This document shows positions 18,850 through 27,381 of a DNA stretch of 64,000 nt, in pieces. Numbering within the stretch: position 1 is the stretch's first letter; each line of letters begins with the position of its first letter. The position numbers were made by a program, and so were the translations under genes. The notes under the pieces were generated by a model, which was not told where the DNA came from, made no database searches, and saw only the letters and a program-made list of their open reading frames with translations. The stretch covers positions 2,594,624 through 2,658,623 of the forward strand of contig NZ_CP015848.1 of NCBI RefSeq assembly GCF_002105535.1, given 5' to 3'. The stretch is from Magnetospirillum sp. ME-1. Lineage in GTDB: Bacteria; Pseudomonadota; Alphaproteobacteria; Rhodospirillales; Magnetospirillaceae.

Positions 18850-20381
18850 ATCTGCAAGCCCTGAAGCAGCGGTTTTCGGCCCTGTCCGGCTGGCGCCGGC
18901 GCCTGGTTCTGATGAGCTTGGGCGCCGTGGCGGCGCTGGCGTTGCCGCCCACCCTGGTGTTGCCGGCCCTGGTCCTGGCCTTTCCGCCCATCGCCTGGAG
19001 TCTTGAGTCCGCCACCACGAGGCGCGCCGCCTTCGGGGCCGGCTTCTGGTGGTTCACCGGCTGGTTCGCGGTGGGCCTGTACTGGATCTCCATCGCCCTG
19101 CTCACCGATGCGGCCAAATTCGGCTGGATGATCCCCTTCGCCGTGTTCGGCCTGTCCTCGGTGCTGGCCACCTTCTTCGGGCTGGCCACATTGGCCGTCC
19201 ATCTGTGCCGTGTGCGGCGGGTGGCCCGTATTCCCGCTCTGGCGGTGGCCTTCACCCTGGCGGAATGGGCGCGGTCCTGGGTGATGACCGGCCTGCCCTG
19301 GAATCCCATGGGCTCGGTCTGGGACATCAGCCTGCCCGTGCTGCAGTTCGGCGCCTTCGGCGGCATCTGGGGCCTGACGCTGCTCACCTATCTGATGGCG
19401 CTGGCTCCCGCCCTGCTGGCCGCCCCCGGTTATCGCCGCGCCGTGGCCGCGGTCACGCTCGGCCTGCCCGCCTTGCTGTGGGCCGGCGGCATGGTGCGTC
19501 TTGCGTTCAATCCCCAGGAGCTGGTGCCCGGTATACAGCTGCGCATCGTCCAGGCCGCCGTGGCCCAGGCCAACAAGTGGAAGGACGACCAGCGGGAAGC
19601 CAATCTGCGCGAGCACGTGGCGCTCACCCGTGGTCCCGGCTTCGAAAAGATCACCACGGTGATCTGGCCCGAAACCGCCGTGTCCTTCTTCCTCGATCTC
19701 GACCGCCTGCACCGCCAGATGGCGGCGGCGGCGGCGCCCGCCGGCGGATTGCTGCTGACCGGCGCGCCGCGCGTCACGCCCAAGGGCGTCGAGCCGTTCC
19801 AGATCTGGAACTCGCTGATGGCGGTGACGCCCGAGGCCGGCATCGCCGCCATCTATGACAAGGTCCATCTGGTGCCCTTCGGCGAGTACGTGCCGCTGCG
19901 CGGCATCCTGCCCATCGCCAAGATCACCCATGGCGGCACCGATTTCTCGGCCGGGTCGGGGCCGGTCAGCCTGGACCTGCCCGGCCTGCCGGCGGCGGCT
20001 CCGCTGATCTGCTACGAGGCGATCTTTCCCAACACCATCGTCGCCCGCCACCAGCCCCGTCCGGGCTGGATCCTCAACGTCACCAACGACGGCTGGTTCG
20101 GCATCTCGTCGGGACCGCATCAGCATCTGGCCGCCTCGCGCATGCGGTCCATCGAGGAAGGCCTGCCCCAGGCCCGCGCCGCCAATACGGGGATCTCGGC
20201 GGTGATCGATCCGTCCGGCCGCATGGTCGGCAGCCTGCCGCTCGGCGAGAAGGGCGTTCTGGACGCGCCCCTGCCTCAGGCCCTGCCCCCCACCCTGTAC
20301 AGCCGATTGGGCGACATTATCCCCGGCCTCCTTCTGCTTTTGACCGCGCTTGCAGGATTTTTGTTGCGGCGGTTGAACTAG
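18846..20381 (+). CDS. lnt: Apolipoprotein N-acyltransferase
   Basis: A 511-residue inner-membrane enzyme adding the third acyl chain to the N-terminal Cys of lipoproteins. About six N-terminal transmembrane segments precede a periplasmic nitrilase domain, whose catalytic triad is visible: Glu in IWPETAVSFF (about 276), Lys in YDKVHLVPFGEYVP (about 339) and Cys in LICYEAIFP (about 389). A final hydrophobic segment (IIPGLLLLLTALAGFLL) closes it. It is the last coupled gene of the miaB-lnt run; a 148-base regulatory gap follows. Confidence 0.94.
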   Translation: MNLQALKQRFSALSGWRRRLVLMSLGAVAALALPPTLVLPALVLAFPPIAWSLESATTRRAAFGAGFWWFTGWFAVGLYWISIALLTDAAKFGWMIPFAVFGLSSVLATFFGLATLAVHLCRVRRVARIPALAVAFTLAEWARSWVMTGLPWNPMGSVWDISLPVLQFGAFGGIWGLTLLTYLMALAPALLAAPGYRRAVAAVTLGLPALLWAGGMVRLAFNPQELVPGIQLRIVQAAVAQANKWKDDQREANLREHVALTRGPGFEKITTVIWPETAVSFFLDLDRLHRQMAAAAAPAGGLLLTGAPRVTPKGVEPFQIWNSLMAVTPEAGIAAIYDKVHLVPFGEYVPLRGILPIAKITHGGTDFSAGSGPVSLDLPGLPAAAPLICYEAIFPNTIVARHQPRPGWILNVTNDGWFGISSGPHQHLAASRMRSIEEGLPQARAANTGISAVIDPSGRMVGSLPLGEKGVLDAPLPQALPPTLYSRLGDIIPGLLLLLTALAGFLLRRLN

Positions 20382-20421
20382 GCACCAAGGCTACATACAT
20401 AGGTCATATAGCTATTGAGCT

Positions 20422-20448
20422 AGTCAACACACGCCCCACGTGTTGACT
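20422..20448. promoter_or_regulatory. inverted repeat overlapping the -35 box, probable operator
   Basis: AGTCAACAC (20422-20430) and GTGTTGACT (20440-20448) are perfect inverted arms separated by nine bases. The right arm contains the -35 hexamer of the promoter for the XRE gene, so binding would block transcription. Autoregulation by that XRE protein is the simplest idea. Confidence 0.55.
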
Positions 20449-20471
20449 GTATACAATCGTGCCCTTATGGT
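20443..20471 (+). promoter_or_regulatory. predicted sigma-70 promoter of the XRE gene
   Basis: TTGACT (20443-20448), 17-base spacer, TATGGT (20466-20471). An inverted repeat CGTGCCC (20458-20464) / GGGCACG (20495-20501) spans the predicted transcript start. Confidence 0.55.
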
Positions 20472-20529
20472 GCATCCACAACTCAAAGTACCTTGGGCAC
20501 GCGACCCAACGACCTTTTAGGAAGCCGCC

Positions 20530-21024
20530 ATGGTCAACAGCAATCATAAATCCGCCCCATCCCATCGTGGTTCATCCCGGGGCCGCCTGCCCTCCGGCCA
20601 GCCCAACCCGGTCGACATCCATGTGGGGGCCAGGGTCCGCCTGCGCCGCACCCTGATGGGGATGAGCCAGGAAAAACTGGGCGAATCCATCGGGCTGACC
20701 TTTCAGCAGGTGCAGAAATACGAGCGCGGCGCCAACCGCATCGGGGCAAGCCGCCTGTTCGACCTGTCCCGGGTGCTCGACGTGCCGGTCTCGTTCTTTT
20801 TCGACGACATGGCCGAGACGGTGCAGGACCAGAGCCCGGTGGCGGTCGCCCGCGGCGTGTCCGGCCTGTCGGAGGAGCCCGCCGGCTTCGAGGCCGACCC
20901 CATGACCAAGCGTGAAACGCTGGAACTGGTTCGCGCCTATTACAGCATTACCGACCCCCAGGTCCGCCGCCGGGTCTACGATCTGGCCAAGGCGCTGGCG
21001 GCGGTCGGCGAGATCAAGAAATAA
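20530..21024 (+). CDS. XRE-family HTH regulator upstream of metK
   Basis: A 164-residue protein with a central Cro/CI-type helix-turn-helix (VRLRRTLMGMSQEKLGESIG, then FQQVQKYERGANRIGASRL, residues about 37-90) and a helical C-terminal tail. Members of this family lie between lnt and metK in many alphaproteobacteria. The first 30 residues are Ser/Pro/Gly-rich and probably disordered. Its upstream gap carries an operator-like palindrome over its own promoter; its stop is followed by a 12-bp hairpin and then the metK riboswitch. Target genes are unknown; methionine or SAM genes are an inference from position. Confidence 0.87.
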   Translation: MVNSNHKSAPSHRGSSRGRLPSGQPNPVDIHVGARVRLRRTLMGMSQEKLGESIGLTFQQVQKYERGANRIGASRLFDLSRVLDVPVSFFFDDMAETVQDQSPVAVARGVSGLSEEPAGFEADPMTKRETLELVRAYYSITDPQVRRRVYDLAKALAAVGEIKK

Positions 21025-21050
21025 CCCTTTGAATTTCTGGATTTTGGCCC

Positions 21051-21080
21051 AGGGGCGATTCGTCTTGACGAATCGCCCCT
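21051..21080 (+). terminator. 12-bp hairpin after the XRE gene
   Basis: AGGGGCGATTCG, loop TCTTGA, CGAATCGCCCCT, a perfect stem 26 bases after the XRE stop. Only a short T pair follows. It separates the regulator transcript from the metK leader. Confidence 0.6.
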
Positions 21081-21102
21081 TCGCCTGTCAGAAGAACCCC
21101 CC

Positions 21103-21170
21103 GGAGCGGTGCGACCGCTCCCGTGGAGATTTTGACCGCTTGCCGCCACGCTGATTTCGGCTAAGTGGGT
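21103..21170 (+). ncRNA. SAM-II riboswitch in the metK leader
   Basis: Core at 21122-21170. P1 pairs CGTGG (21122-21126) with CCACG (21146-21150). The P1 loop has the SAM-II landmarks GATTT (21128-21132), GACCG and CTTGC (21139-21143). After P1, GGCTAAG (21159-21165) matches the conserved GCUAA. CCGCTT (21136-21141) pairs with AAGTGG (21163-21168), giving the expected pseudoknot. A 7-bp hairpin (GGAGCGG/CCGCTCC, 21103-21121) abuts the 5' side. SAM-II is known mainly from alphaproteobacterial methionine genes and down-regulates expression when SAM binds. How this signal reaches the ribosome-binding site 60 bases downstream is not visible. Confidence 0.75.
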
Positions 21171-21243
21171 GCATCACGATGGCGCTCATCCGCGTGTTGA
21201 TGCCCCTGGTCCCAATATCGATTGGATCTAGGAGGGCTTGCCC

Positions 21244-22410
21244 GTGTCCAAAAAGAATTTCCTCTTCACCAGTGAATCCGTGTCCGAAGGCCATCCCGAC
21301 AAGGTTGCCGACCGGATTTCCGACGCCGTCGTCGATGCGTTCCTGGGTGCCGATCCCTTCGCCCGCGTGGCGGTGGAAACCCTGGTCACCACCAACCTGA
21401 TCGTCATGGCCGGCGAAGTGCGCGGCCCGGCCTCGGTCAACGCCGCCCTGATGGATGAACTGGCCCGTCACGCGGTCAAGGACATCGGCTACGAGCAGGA
21501 CGGCTTCCACTGGAAGAACGCCGAGATCATCAACCGCGTCCACTCGCAGTCCGCCGACATCGCCCAGGGCGTTGACGCCGGCGCCGACAAGGACGAGGGC
21601 GCGGGCGACCAGGGCATCATGTTCGGCTATGCCTGCAACGAGACCCCGGTGCTGATGCCCGCCCCCATCTACTACTCTCACGAAATCCTGAAGAGCCTGG
21701 CCGAGGCCCGCCACTCCGGCGCCGCCCCCCAGCTGCTGCCCGACTCCAAGTCGCAGGTCACCCTGGAATACCGTGACGGCAAGCCGGTGCGCGCCACCTC
21801 GGTGGTGGTCTCGCACCAGCACGTGGACGGCCTGTCCCAGGCCGACATCAAGGAAATCGTCCGTCCCCACGTCAAGAACGTGCTGCCCGAAGGCTGGATG
21901 CCCGCCGACGACCAGTTCTACGTCAACCCCACCGGCCGCTTCGTCATCGGTGGTCCCGACGGCGATACCGGCCTGACGGGCCGCAAGATCATCGTCGACA
22001 CCTACGGCGGCGCGGCTCCCCACGGCGGCGGCGCCTTCTCGGGCAAGGATCCGACCAAGGTCGACCGCTCGGCCGCCTATGCCGCCCGCTATCTGGCCAA
22101 GAACGTGGTCGCCTCGGGCCTGGCCGACAAGTGCGTGATCCAGCTCAGCTACGCCATCGGCGTCTCCAAGCCGCTGTCGGTCTACGTGGACACCTCGGGC
22201 ACCTGCAAGGTGGATGAGGACAAGCTGGCCATCGTGCTGCAGCAGCTGGTGGACCTGAGCCCGCGGGGCATCCGCACCCATCTGGGCCTCAACAAGCCCA
22301 TCTACGCCCGCACCGCGGCCTACGGCCATTTCGGCCGCAGCCCCGACGCCGACGGCGGCTTCTCGTGGGAGAAGACCGACCTGGTGGAGCAGCTCAAGAA
22401 GGCCTTCTAA
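21244..22410 (+). CDS. metK: S-adenosylmethionine synthetase
   Basis: A 388-residue enzyme forming SAM from ATP and methionine. Motifs: [20 protein letters not shown] at the N-terminus (catalytic His and Mg/K sites), [22 protein letters not shown], and [22 protein letters not shown] 21244 is chosen because GGAGGG ends seven bases before it; TTG 21238 would be only one base from that site. The leader carries a SAM-II riboswitch, a direct product feedback. A strong intrinsic terminator lies 30 bases after the stop, inside trmB. Confidence 0.96.
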   Translation: MSKKNFLFTSESVSEGHPDKVADRISDAVVDAFLGADPFARVAVETLVTTNLIVMAGEVRGPASVNAALMDELARHAVKDIGYEQDGFHWKNAEIINRVHSQSADIAQGVDAGADKDEGAGDQGIMFGYACNETPVLMPAPIYYSHEILKSLAEARHSGAAPQLLPDSKSQVTLEYRDGKPVRATSVVVSHQHVDGLSQADIKEIVRPHVKNVLPEGWMPADDQFYVNPTGRFVIGGPDGDTGLTGRKIIVDTYGGAAPHGGGAFSGKDPTKVDRSAAYAARYLAKNVVASGLADKCVIQLSYAIGVSKPLSVYVDTSGTCKVDEDKLAIVLQQLVDLSPRGIRTHLGLNKPIYARTAAYGHFGRSPDADGGFSWEKTDLVEQLKKAF

Positions 22411-22417
22411 GCCTTCC

Positions 22418-23131
22418 ATGAGCCGGGATAGCGAAAATGGAAACGCGGCCGCCGAGCGGCCGCGTTTTTTCGGTCGGCGCCAGGGCAAGGCCCTGCGCCG
22501 CAACGCGCTGGGCTTGATCGACGACCTGTTGCCGCGCCTTAGCGTCGCCACCCCTGAACCGGGCGAGCGCGTCGAGCCCGCCTTGCTGTTTCCCGGCGCC
22601 ATGCGTTCGGTGTGGCTGGAGGTGGGATTCGGCGGCGGCGAGCACGTGGCCGACCAGGCCGAAGCCAACCCGGATGTGGGCCTTATCGGCTGCGAGGTGT
22701 TCCGGAACGGCATCGCCAGCCTGCTGGGCCATGTCCAGGCCCGCGGCCTGGGCAATGTCCGAATCTTCCCCGAGGACGTCCGGCTGCTGCTGCCCGCTTT
22801 GCCCGACGCCTCGCTGGGGCGCGTCTTCGTGCTGTTCCCCGATCCCTGGCCCAAGACCCGCCACGCCGACCGGCGCTTCATCGGCCCCGACACCCTGGAC
22901 GTGCTGGCCCGGATTCTGAAGGATGACGGCGAGCTGCGCGTCGCCAGCGACGACCCCGTCTATGTGGCCTGGACCGCCCGCCACCTGGACGCCCATCCCG
23001 CCTTCGAAAGGATCCTGGCCACCGCCGACCGTTCGGCCGTACCGGCCGACTGGCCCGCCACCCGCTACGAGCAGAAATGCATCACCGGACGGGCGCCCGT
23101 ATTCTTCCTCTACCGCCGGCGGCACCGTTAG
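22418..23131 (+). CDS. trmB: tRNA (guanine-N7-)-methyltransferase
   Basis: A 237-residue SAM-dependent enzyme making m7G46 in tRNA. SVWLEVGFGGGEHVADQA (about 66-83) is the SAM motif, VFVLFPDPWPKTRHADRRF the family signature, and ATRYEQKC the C-terminal block. ATG 22418 lies seven bases after the metK stop. Codons 8-18 coincide with a perfect 12-bp hairpin plus T6. No in-frame ATG, GTG or TTG follows between that hairpin and the conserved FFGRRQGKALRR region, so the hairpin is genuinely in coding sequence. Confidence 0.92.
   Translation: MSRDSENGNAAAERPRFFGRRQGKALRRNALGLIDDLLPRLSVATPEPGERVEPALLFPGAMRSVWLEVGFGGGEHVADQAEANPDVGLIGCEVFRNGIASLLGHVQARGLGNVRIFPEDVRLLLPALPDASLGRVFVLFPDPWPKTRHADRRFIGPDTLDVLARILKDDGELRVASDDPVYVAWTARHLDAHPAFERILATADRSAVPADWPATRYEQKCITGRAPVFFLYRRRHR
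22441..22470 (+). terminator. strong intrinsic terminator inside the trmB 5' coding region
   Basis: AAACGCGGCCGC (22441-22452), loop CGA, GCGGCCGCGTTT (22456-22467), with six T from 22465. It is 30 bases after the metK stop and 23 bases into trmB. It would end most metK transcripts, leaving trmB on read-through. Confidence 0.75.
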
Positions 23132-23152
23132 GGCAGGCACGCGATTCCAATC

Positions 23153-23170
23153 GTGTCATCTTCCGGTCAC
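23153..23170 (+). promoter_or_regulatory. candidate Pho box upstream of DUF47-pit
   Basis: GTGTCAT, four bases, CGGTCAC: two direct heptamers at the 11-base spacing of the PhoB box (consensus CTGTCAT twice); 6 of 7 and 5 of 7 matches. It lies 47 bases before the DUF47 start. Confidence 0.4.
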
Positions 23171-23216
23171 ATGTGGTATTGAGGCGCCAAAGTCGTAACT
23201 GTCCAGGGGTCCCCCC

Positions 23217-23858
23217 ATGTTTTTCCGCATGTTCCGTGCCTTGATGCCCAAGGAAGAGGAATTCGTCGGACTGTTCGTCCAGCACGCGGAGAAAATCCAC
23301 TCGGCCGCCAAGGCCCTGGAAGACATGATGGGCGACGGCGCCGACATGAGCCTGCATTTCAAGCAGATCTGCGCCTTCGAGGGTGAGGCCGACCTGATCA
23401 CCCGCGCCACCCTGCAGGCCCTGCACCGCTCGTTCATCACGCCGTTCGACCGCGACCAGATCCACCGGCTGATCACCACCATGGACGACGCGGTGGACGG
23501 CATCGAGGAGGTGGCCCAGCGCGTCGATCTGTACAGCGTCACCGAATTCACCCCCGACATGCGGGCGCTGGCCACCGGCATCACCGAATGCGCCCACCTG
23601 CTGACCAAGGCCATTCCGCTGATGCGCGAGGTCACCCGCAACGCCGCCGCCATCAACGAGCTGTGCGACGCCATCGGCCGCCAGGAAAGCGCCGCCGACA
23701 AGCGCCAGCACGAAGGTCTGCGCACCCTGTTCGCCACCGAGAAGGACCCGGTCAAGCTGATCACCCGCAAGGAGATCTACCAGCGGCTGGAAAAGGTCTC
23801 CGACCGCTTCGACGACGTGGCCAACGTCATCGAGACGGTGGTGATCGAACAGGTCTAG
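23217..23858 (+). CDS. DUF47 / PhoU-like accessory protein of the Pit transporter
   Basis: A 213-residue all-helical cytoplasmic protein of the DUF47 family: EEEFVGLFVQHAEKIHSAAK, FEGEADLITRATLQALHRSF, TPFDRDQIHRLITTMDDAVD and FDDVANVIETVVIEQV. Such proteins resemble PhoU and are encoded beside Pit phosphate transporters, probably tuning uptake. AGGGG precedes ATG 23217. The pit gene starts ten bases after its stop. A candidate Pho box lies upstream. Confidence 0.88.
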   Translation: MFFRMFRALMPKEEEFVGLFVQHAEKIHSAAKALEDMMGDGADMSLHFKQICAFEGEADLITRATLQALHRSFITPFDRDQIHRLITTMDDAVDGIEEVAQRVDLYSVTEFTPDMRALATGITECAHLLTKAIPLMREVTRNAAAINELCDAIGRQESAADKRQHEGLRTLFATEKDPVKLITRKEIYQRLEKVSDRFDDVANVIETVVIEQV

Positions 23859-23868
23859 GCCCCGCCCG

Positions 23869-24870
23869 ATGGAATCCGTCGCCTTTCCCATCATCGTCGC
23901 CCTGGTCATCACGGCCCTGGTGTTCGACTTCCTGAACGGCCTGCACGACGCGGCCAATTCCATCGCCACGGTGGTCTCCACCCGCGTGCTGTCGCCCAAA
24001 TACGCGGTGGCCTGGGCGGCGTTCTTCAACACCATCGCCCTGCTGTTCTTCACCACCAGCGTGGCCAAGACCATCGGCACCGGCATCGTCCAGCCCGGCC
24101 TGATCGACACCCACGTGATCTTCGGCGCCCTGGTGGGCGCCATCACCTGGAACGTCATCACCTGGATATTAGGGATTCCGTCGTCCAGCTCCCACGCCCT
24201 GATCGGCGGGATCGCCGGCGCCGGCATCGCCAAGGGCGGCCTGGGCGCCCTGGTGGCCGCGGGCTTCATCAAGACCGGCTCGGCCATCATCCTGTCGCCG
24301 CTGATCGGCCTGCTGCTGGCCATGCTGCTGGTTCTCGGCGTGTCGTGGATCTGCCGCCGCACCACCCCCTTCGCGGTGGACCAGCGCTTCCGGGTGCTGC
24401 AGTTCTTCTCGGCGGCCATGTACTCCCTGGGTCACGGCGGCAACGACGCCCAGAAGACCATGGGCATCATCACCGTGCTGCTGTTCAGCCAGGGCATGCT
24501 GGGCGACACCTTCCACGTGCCGCTGTGGGTGGCGATCACCTGCCAGATCGCCATGGGCCTGGGCACCCTGTTCGGCGGCTGGCGCATCGTCAAGACCATG
24601 GGCTCCAAGATCACCGACCTGCGCCCCGTCCAGGGCTTCTGCGCCGAGACCGGCGGAGCCATCACCCTGTTCGGCGCCACCTGGCTGGGCATCCCGGTGT
24701 CGACCACCCACACCATCACCGGCGCCATCATCGGCGTCGGCGCGGCGCGCAAGCTGTCGGCGGTGCGCTGGCACGTGGCCGGCAACATCGTGGTGGCCTG
24801 GGTGATCACCATTCCGGCATCCGGTTCCATCGGCGCCCTGTTCTACTGGCTGTCCACCCACTTCTGGTAG
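23869..24870 (+). CDS. pit: Inorganic phosphate transporter, PiT family
   Basis: A 333-residue integral membrane protein with about ten hydrophobic segments. The PiT signature appears twice in inverted halves: FDFLNGLHDAANSIATVVST near the N-terminus and YSLGHGGNDAQKTMGII mid-protein, plus GIPSSSSHALIGGIAGAG and GIPVSTTHTITGAIIGVG. It carries metal-phosphate in symport with protons (or sodium). It follows the DUF47 gene in one operon and converges on phoU. A double-hairpin element lies 14 bases after the stop. Confidence 0.92.
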   Translation: MESVAFPIIVALVITALVFDFLNGLHDAANSIATVVSTRVLSPKYAVAWAAFFNTIALLFFTTSVAKTIGTGIVQPGLIDTHVIFGALVGAITWNVITWILGIPSSSSHALIGGIAGAGIAKGGLGALVAAGFIKTGSAIILSPLIGLLLAMLLVLGVSWICRRTTPFAVDQRFRVLQFFSAAMYSLGHGGNDAQKTMGIITVLLFSQGMLGDTFHVPLWVAITCQIAMGLGTLFGGWRIVKTMGSKITDLRPVQGFCAETGGAITLFGATWLGIPVSTTHTITGAIIGVGAARKLSAVRWHVAGNIVVAWVITIPASGSIGALFYWLSTHFW

Positions 24871-24884
24871 GCGGACGCCGGTAA

Positions 24885-25003
24885 TCGGGGCTGCCGCCCC
24901 GACCCCGCCTGGAGGTGAACCTCCAGACCTCTCTTTGATCTATTCATGGATGGAAAATGGGATCCGGGGCATTGGCCCCGGATGGGTTTGGGCGATAGCC
25001 CAA
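24885..25003. repeat. double-hairpin downstream element, inverted pair (locus 4)
   Basis: Forward unit after pit: TCGGGGC/GCCCCGA (24885-24902), spacer CCCCGC, CTGGAGG/CCTCCAG (24909-24926), ACCTCTCTTT. Reverse unit after phoU: TTGGGC/GCCCAA (24988-25003), spacer ACCCAT, ATCCGGGGC/GCCCCGGAT (24962-24983). Confidence 0.8.
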
Positions 25004-25010
25004 TCCGATT

Positions 25011-25730
25011 TCACTCCGGATCGGCGCCGACGAAGGACGAATCGTCCTTCTTGGTCCGCTCCCGCAGCGCCGCCCGGCCGAGAATGCGGAAATGGGCCAG
25101 CTCGGCGATGTTGGTGGCGTGGTCGCCGATGCGCTCGAAATTCTTGGCGATGAACATCAGGTGCGAGCACGGCGTGATGTTCCTGGGGTCTTCCATCATG
25201 TAGGTGAGGATCTCACGGAACAGCGAGGAATAGACGTCGTCGATCTCCTGGTCGCGGTCGCGGGCCGCCACGGCGCGGGCGGCGTCGTGACCGAGATGGG
25301 CGTCCATCACCTCCTTGACCAGGGCCAGCGCCAGACGGCCGAGGCGCAGCAGCGAGCGCATGGGCTCCACCGGCGGCAGGCGGTTCAGCACCAGCGAGCG
25401 CTTGGCGGCGTTGGCGGCCAGATCGGCGATGCGCTCGATCTCGCCGGCGATCTTCAAGGCCGCCACCACGGTGCGCAGATCGTCGGCCACGGGGGCGCGC
25501 AGCGCCAGCACGCGGACCGTCTGCTCGTTGACGAAGGCCTCGACCGCATCCACCTGGGCGTCGCTTTCCATCACCCGGGCGGCCAGCTCGCTGTCGCGCC
25601 GTTCCAGCGCATCCAGCGCCGAGGCCAGTTGCGCCTCGGCCAGCCCCCCCATGCGGGCCAGCGAATCGTCCAGCCGGGCCAGTTCGGAATCGTAGGATTT
25701 GACGATATGCGGTTCGCCGATGGTGGTCAT
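25011..25730 (-). CDS. phoU: Phosphate signalling complex protein PhoU
   Basis: A 239-residue protein of two three-helix PhoU repeats. Conserved pieces include LKIAGEIERIADLAANAAKR (about 94-113) and MFIAKNFERIGDHATNIAE (about 190-208), the metal-binding E/DxxxD motifs. PhoU restrains PhoR/PhoB signalling and the Pst transporter when phosphate is ample. ATG 25730 is in-frame with the conserved start. It lies 14 bases after pstB on the same strand. No pstS, pstC or pstA is near. Confidence 0.93.
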   Translation of the reverse strand: MTTIGEPHIVKSYDSELARLDDSLARMGGLAEAQLASALDALERRDSELAARVMESDAQVDAVEAFVNEQTVRVLALRAPVADDLRTVVAALKIAGEIERIADLAANAAKRSLVLNRLPPVEPMRSLLRLGRLALALVKEVMDAHLGHDAARAVAARDRDQEIDDVYSSLFREILTYMMEDPRNITPCSHLMFIAKNFERIGDHATNIAELAHFRILGRAALRERTKKDDSSFVGADPE

Positions 25731-25744
25731 CTCGATGAACTCCC

Positions 25745-26521
<777 letters not shown>

Positions 26522-26654
26522 GTCGTCCTTCCACTGATCCGCAGGGCTTATACCGCCGGACCGGGCGGGAAAAACGTGAAGGATTTGTTTCAGTCTTGAC
26601 CGGCGCCCGCCGCACGCCATCTATGGCGAACCCACCCCCGTCGCCGGAGAAACC

Positions 26655-27260
26655 ATGACCGAGGACACCGACCAGCGCCACCGCGAGAAAATGGCCAAGA
26701 AGAAGGCGTCCCGCGACAAGCTGATGGCCAGGAAGACCGGGGCGCGCGGCGTGATGATCGTCCATACCGGCGCCGGCAAGGGCAAGTCCACCGCCGCCTT
26801 CGGCATGGCGATCCGGTGCGTCGGCCACGGCATGAAGGTGGGCGTCATCCAGTTCATCAAGGGTGCCTGGGACACCGCCGAGCGGCGGGTGATGGAGGGC
26901 TTCGGCGATCTGGTCACCTTCCGCGCCATGGGCGAGGGCTTCACCTGGGAGACCCAGGACCGCGCCCGCGACATGGCCGCCGCCGCCCGGGCCTGGGACT
27001 TAGCCGCCGCCATGCTGGCCGATCCCGAATACAAGATGGTCATCCTGGACGAGATCAACGTGGCGCTGCGCTACGAATACCTGGACCTGGAGACGGTGCT
27101 GGCCGCCATCCACGCCCGGCCCGAGGGCCAGCACGCGGTGCTGACGGGCCGCAACGCCCTTCCCCCGGTGATTGAGGCCGCCGATCTGGTCACCGAGATG
27201 ACCATGGTGAAGCACCCCTTTAAGGGCGGCATCAAGGCCCAGGCGGGGGTGGAGTTCTAG
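26655..27260 (+). CDS. cobO: Cob(I)yrinic acid a,c-diamide adenosyltransferase
   Basis: A 201-residue CobA/CobO/BtuR-type enzyme that attaches the 5'-deoxyadenosyl group of ATP to cob(I)alamin. VMIVHTGAGKGKSTAAFGMA is the ATP-binding loop (about 33-52); VIQFIKGAWDTAERRVM and KMVILDEINVALRYEYL are family motifs. The product is the cofactor of the class II reductase encoded at the start of the window. GGAGAAACC precedes ATG 26655. No other cobalamin gene is adjacent. Confidence 0.92.
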   Translation: MTEDTDQRHREKMAKKKASRDKLMARKTGARGVMIVHTGAGKGKSTAAFGMAIRCVGHGMKVGVIQFIKGAWDTAERRVMEGFGDLVTFRAMGEGFTWETQDRARDMAAAARAWDLAAAMLADPEYKMVILDEINVALRYEYLDLETVLAAIHARPEGQHAVLTGRNALPPVIEAADLVTEMTMVKHPFKGGIKAQAGVEF

Positions 27261-27381
27261 TGCCCATTTGACAGGCATGTGGCGGCGCATGCCCAATCTC
27301 CGTCCGAAGGGGCTGGCGGGGCTCCGCTTCCGGCCCCTATAATCACCGCTTCGTTCCTTTCCGCGATGACGGCACCCGACC

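Noticed and set aside
26522..26654. Pho box upstream of pstB
   Set aside because: No pair of CTGTCAT-like heptamers at 11-base spacing on either strand.
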